A DNA stretch of 64,000 nt from Actinomycetes bacterium (lineage in GTDB: Bacteria > Actinomycetota > Actinomycetes > Propionibacteriales > Propionibacteriaceae). The stretch covers positions 1 to 64,000 of the forward strand of contig JAEXAS010000009.1 of NCBI GenBank assembly GCA_023458095.1. The letters are read 5' to 3'. Positions within the stretch are counted from its first letter, which is position 1. Each line of letters opens with the position of its first letter. Shown piece by piece: positions 63,085 to 64,000 of this stretch. Position numbers and translations under genes: made by a program. The notes below the pieces were generated by a model, which searched no databases, was not told where the DNA came from, and saw nothing but the letters and a program-made list of their open reading frames with translations.

Positions 63085-64000
63085 GCGATCCGGGCCAGCT
63101 CGCCGACATTGTCGGAATTCCGTACTCCGATCAGCAGTTGGCGGCGATCACGGCCCCGCTGAGTCCCGGAGTGATCATTGCCGGCGCCGGTTCGGGAAAG
63201 ACCACCGTGATGGCTGCCCGGGTGGTCTGGCTGGTCGGCATCGGGCAGGTGGCCGCCCACCAGGTGCTGGGTCTGACCTTCACCCGCAAGGCCGCTGCCA
63301 AACTCGATCAGGAGGTTCGTGAGGCGTTGGCTGTGGCCGGGGTGGCCGATCCTGATGAGGTCGGCCAGCAGGTCATGACCTATGACGCTTTCGCCGGCCA
63401 ATTGGTCAGCGATTTCGGGATGCTGCTGGGGCAGGAGCCGACCTCACGGCTCATCACCGACGCCACCCGCTACCGGCTCGCCGCCCGCGTGGTGGCCGAA
63501 GCGTCCGGACCGTTCCCGGGACTTTCGCGGTTGCGGCCTGCGGCGATCGCCGAGCGGGTGCTGCGGCTGTCGGCGGAGATGAGATCGCACCTGGTGGAGC
63601 CGTTCGAGCTCATCGAGCATGCCGAGTCCTTCGCGCAGGCCCTGGCCCAGGCGCCGCGACGCGACACCGGCGAGGTCTATCGGGCATTGAGCGATGCCGA
63701 GTCAGTGCGGCAAGAACGCCTCGAACTGCTCGCCTTGGTCGCCGACTACGAACGCCTCAAGCGGGAACTGGGGTATCGGGAGTTCGCCGATCAGTTGGCG
63801 ACTGCGGCCCGCCTGGCTGAGCAGATCCCCGCCGTCGCTGAGGGATTGCGGCAGGAGTTCGGCGTCGTGCTGCTCGACGAGTACCAAGACACCTCCGCTG
63901 CACAGGTCCGACTCTTGCGCGGCCTGTTCTCCGGCGCCGAGGCCGAATCCGGCCGTGGCCATGCCGTGACCGCGGTCGGGGATCCGTGCCAGGCGATCTA
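63078..64000 (+). CDS. adnB: AdnB subunit of the AdnAB helicase-nuclease (3' end outside window)
   Basis: The first about 307 residues of a UvrD-like helicase. They start at the ATG at 63078, overlapping the adnA stop by 7 bp. The Q-motif PYSDQQLAAI, Walker A IAGAGSGKTT, motif Ia LTFTRKAAAKL and motif II LLDEYQDTS are all canonical, so this is the active motor of the pair. The frame runs off the right edge after AVGDPCQAI. Confidence 0.93.
   Translation, partial: MLSDPGQLADIVGIPYSDQQLAAITAPLSPGVIIAGAGSGKTTVMAARVVWLVGIGQVAAHQVLGLTFTRKAAAKLDQEVREALAVAGVADPDEVGQQVMTYDAFAGQLVSDFGMLLGQEPTSRLITDATRYRLAARVVAEASGPFPGLSRLRPAAIAERVLRLSAEMRSHLVEPFELIEHAESFAQALAQAPRRDTGEVYRALSDAESVRQERLELLALVADYERLKRELGYREFADQLATAARLAEQIPAVAEGLRQEFGVVLLDEYQDTSAAQVRLLRGLFSGAEAESGRGHAVTAVGDPCQAI

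Overview
The window is a 64 kb piece of a high-GC actinobacterial chromosome. Codon bias, gene families and gene order all point to an actinobacterium, and the mix of a large NAD-glutamate dehydrogenase, a tyrosine phenol-lyase-like enzyme and PknG, imuA/imuB/dnaE2 and adnAB loci would fit Propionibacteriaceae or a relative (inference, no marker gene was compared). I see no rRNA, tRNA, CRISPR array, prophage or complete insertion sequence. No gene-free stretch exceeds 300 bases; the longest, 4223-4513, is the rpsB leader.

Region 1 (1-11.4 kb) is housekeeping. It holds trmH, peptide deformylase, xerC and an exported M23 peptidase divergent from rpsB-tsf, then pyrH-frr-cdsA-rlmN-DUF3267 and a lipoprotein esterase. 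Region 2 (11.4-15.1 kb) has an alpha/beta hydrolase, a resistance-type ABC-F ATPase preceded by a short leader ORF and alternative hairpins, and a LOG-family protein. Region 3 (15.1-22.6 kb) is the conserved block dxr-rip1/rseP-ispG-GNAT followed by secA. Two MEP isoprenoid enzymes flank the intramembrane protease, as in mycobacteria. Region 4 (22.7-29.1 kb) holds an Rv3235-family protein, an unknown protein, a degenerate WS/DGAT acyltransferase, DUF6912, a MerR regulator and two membrane proteins.

Region 5 (29.1-34.9 kb) is the SOS mutasome imuA-imuB-dnaE2, with a perfect LexA box in its promoter and a 70-bp palindromic element inside the dnaE2 reading frame. Region 6 (34.9-48.4 kb) carries a hypothetical protein, an amidohydrolase, a tyrosine phenol-lyase-like enzyme, DUF2505, a 180-kDa-class NAD-glutamate dehydrogenase, a PHP phosphoesterase, trpS, a DEAD-box helicase that appears to start at CTG, and DUF3107.

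Region 7 (48.5-59.8 kb, minus strand) is the most interesting part. It is a tightly coupled nine-gene operon: TelA, a small protein, a CbbX/SpoVK-type AAA+ ATPase, a GlnX-like four-helix-span sensor, a coiled-coil protein, a PknG-type kinase, a PP2C phosphatase, a VWA protein and an FHA protein. The kinase, phosphatase and FHA proteins share repeated zinc-ribbon modules. This looks like a self-contained membrane-to-phosphoprotein signalling machine related to mycobacterial GlnH-GlnX-PknG, but with no GlnH and with added TelA, AAA+ and VWA parts. A large glutamate dehydrogenase, the class controlled by PknG through GarA in mycobacteria, lies about 4 kb from the operon. Region 8 (59.9-64 kb) is adnA and the start of adnB, the actinobacterial double-strand-break resection helicase-nuclease.
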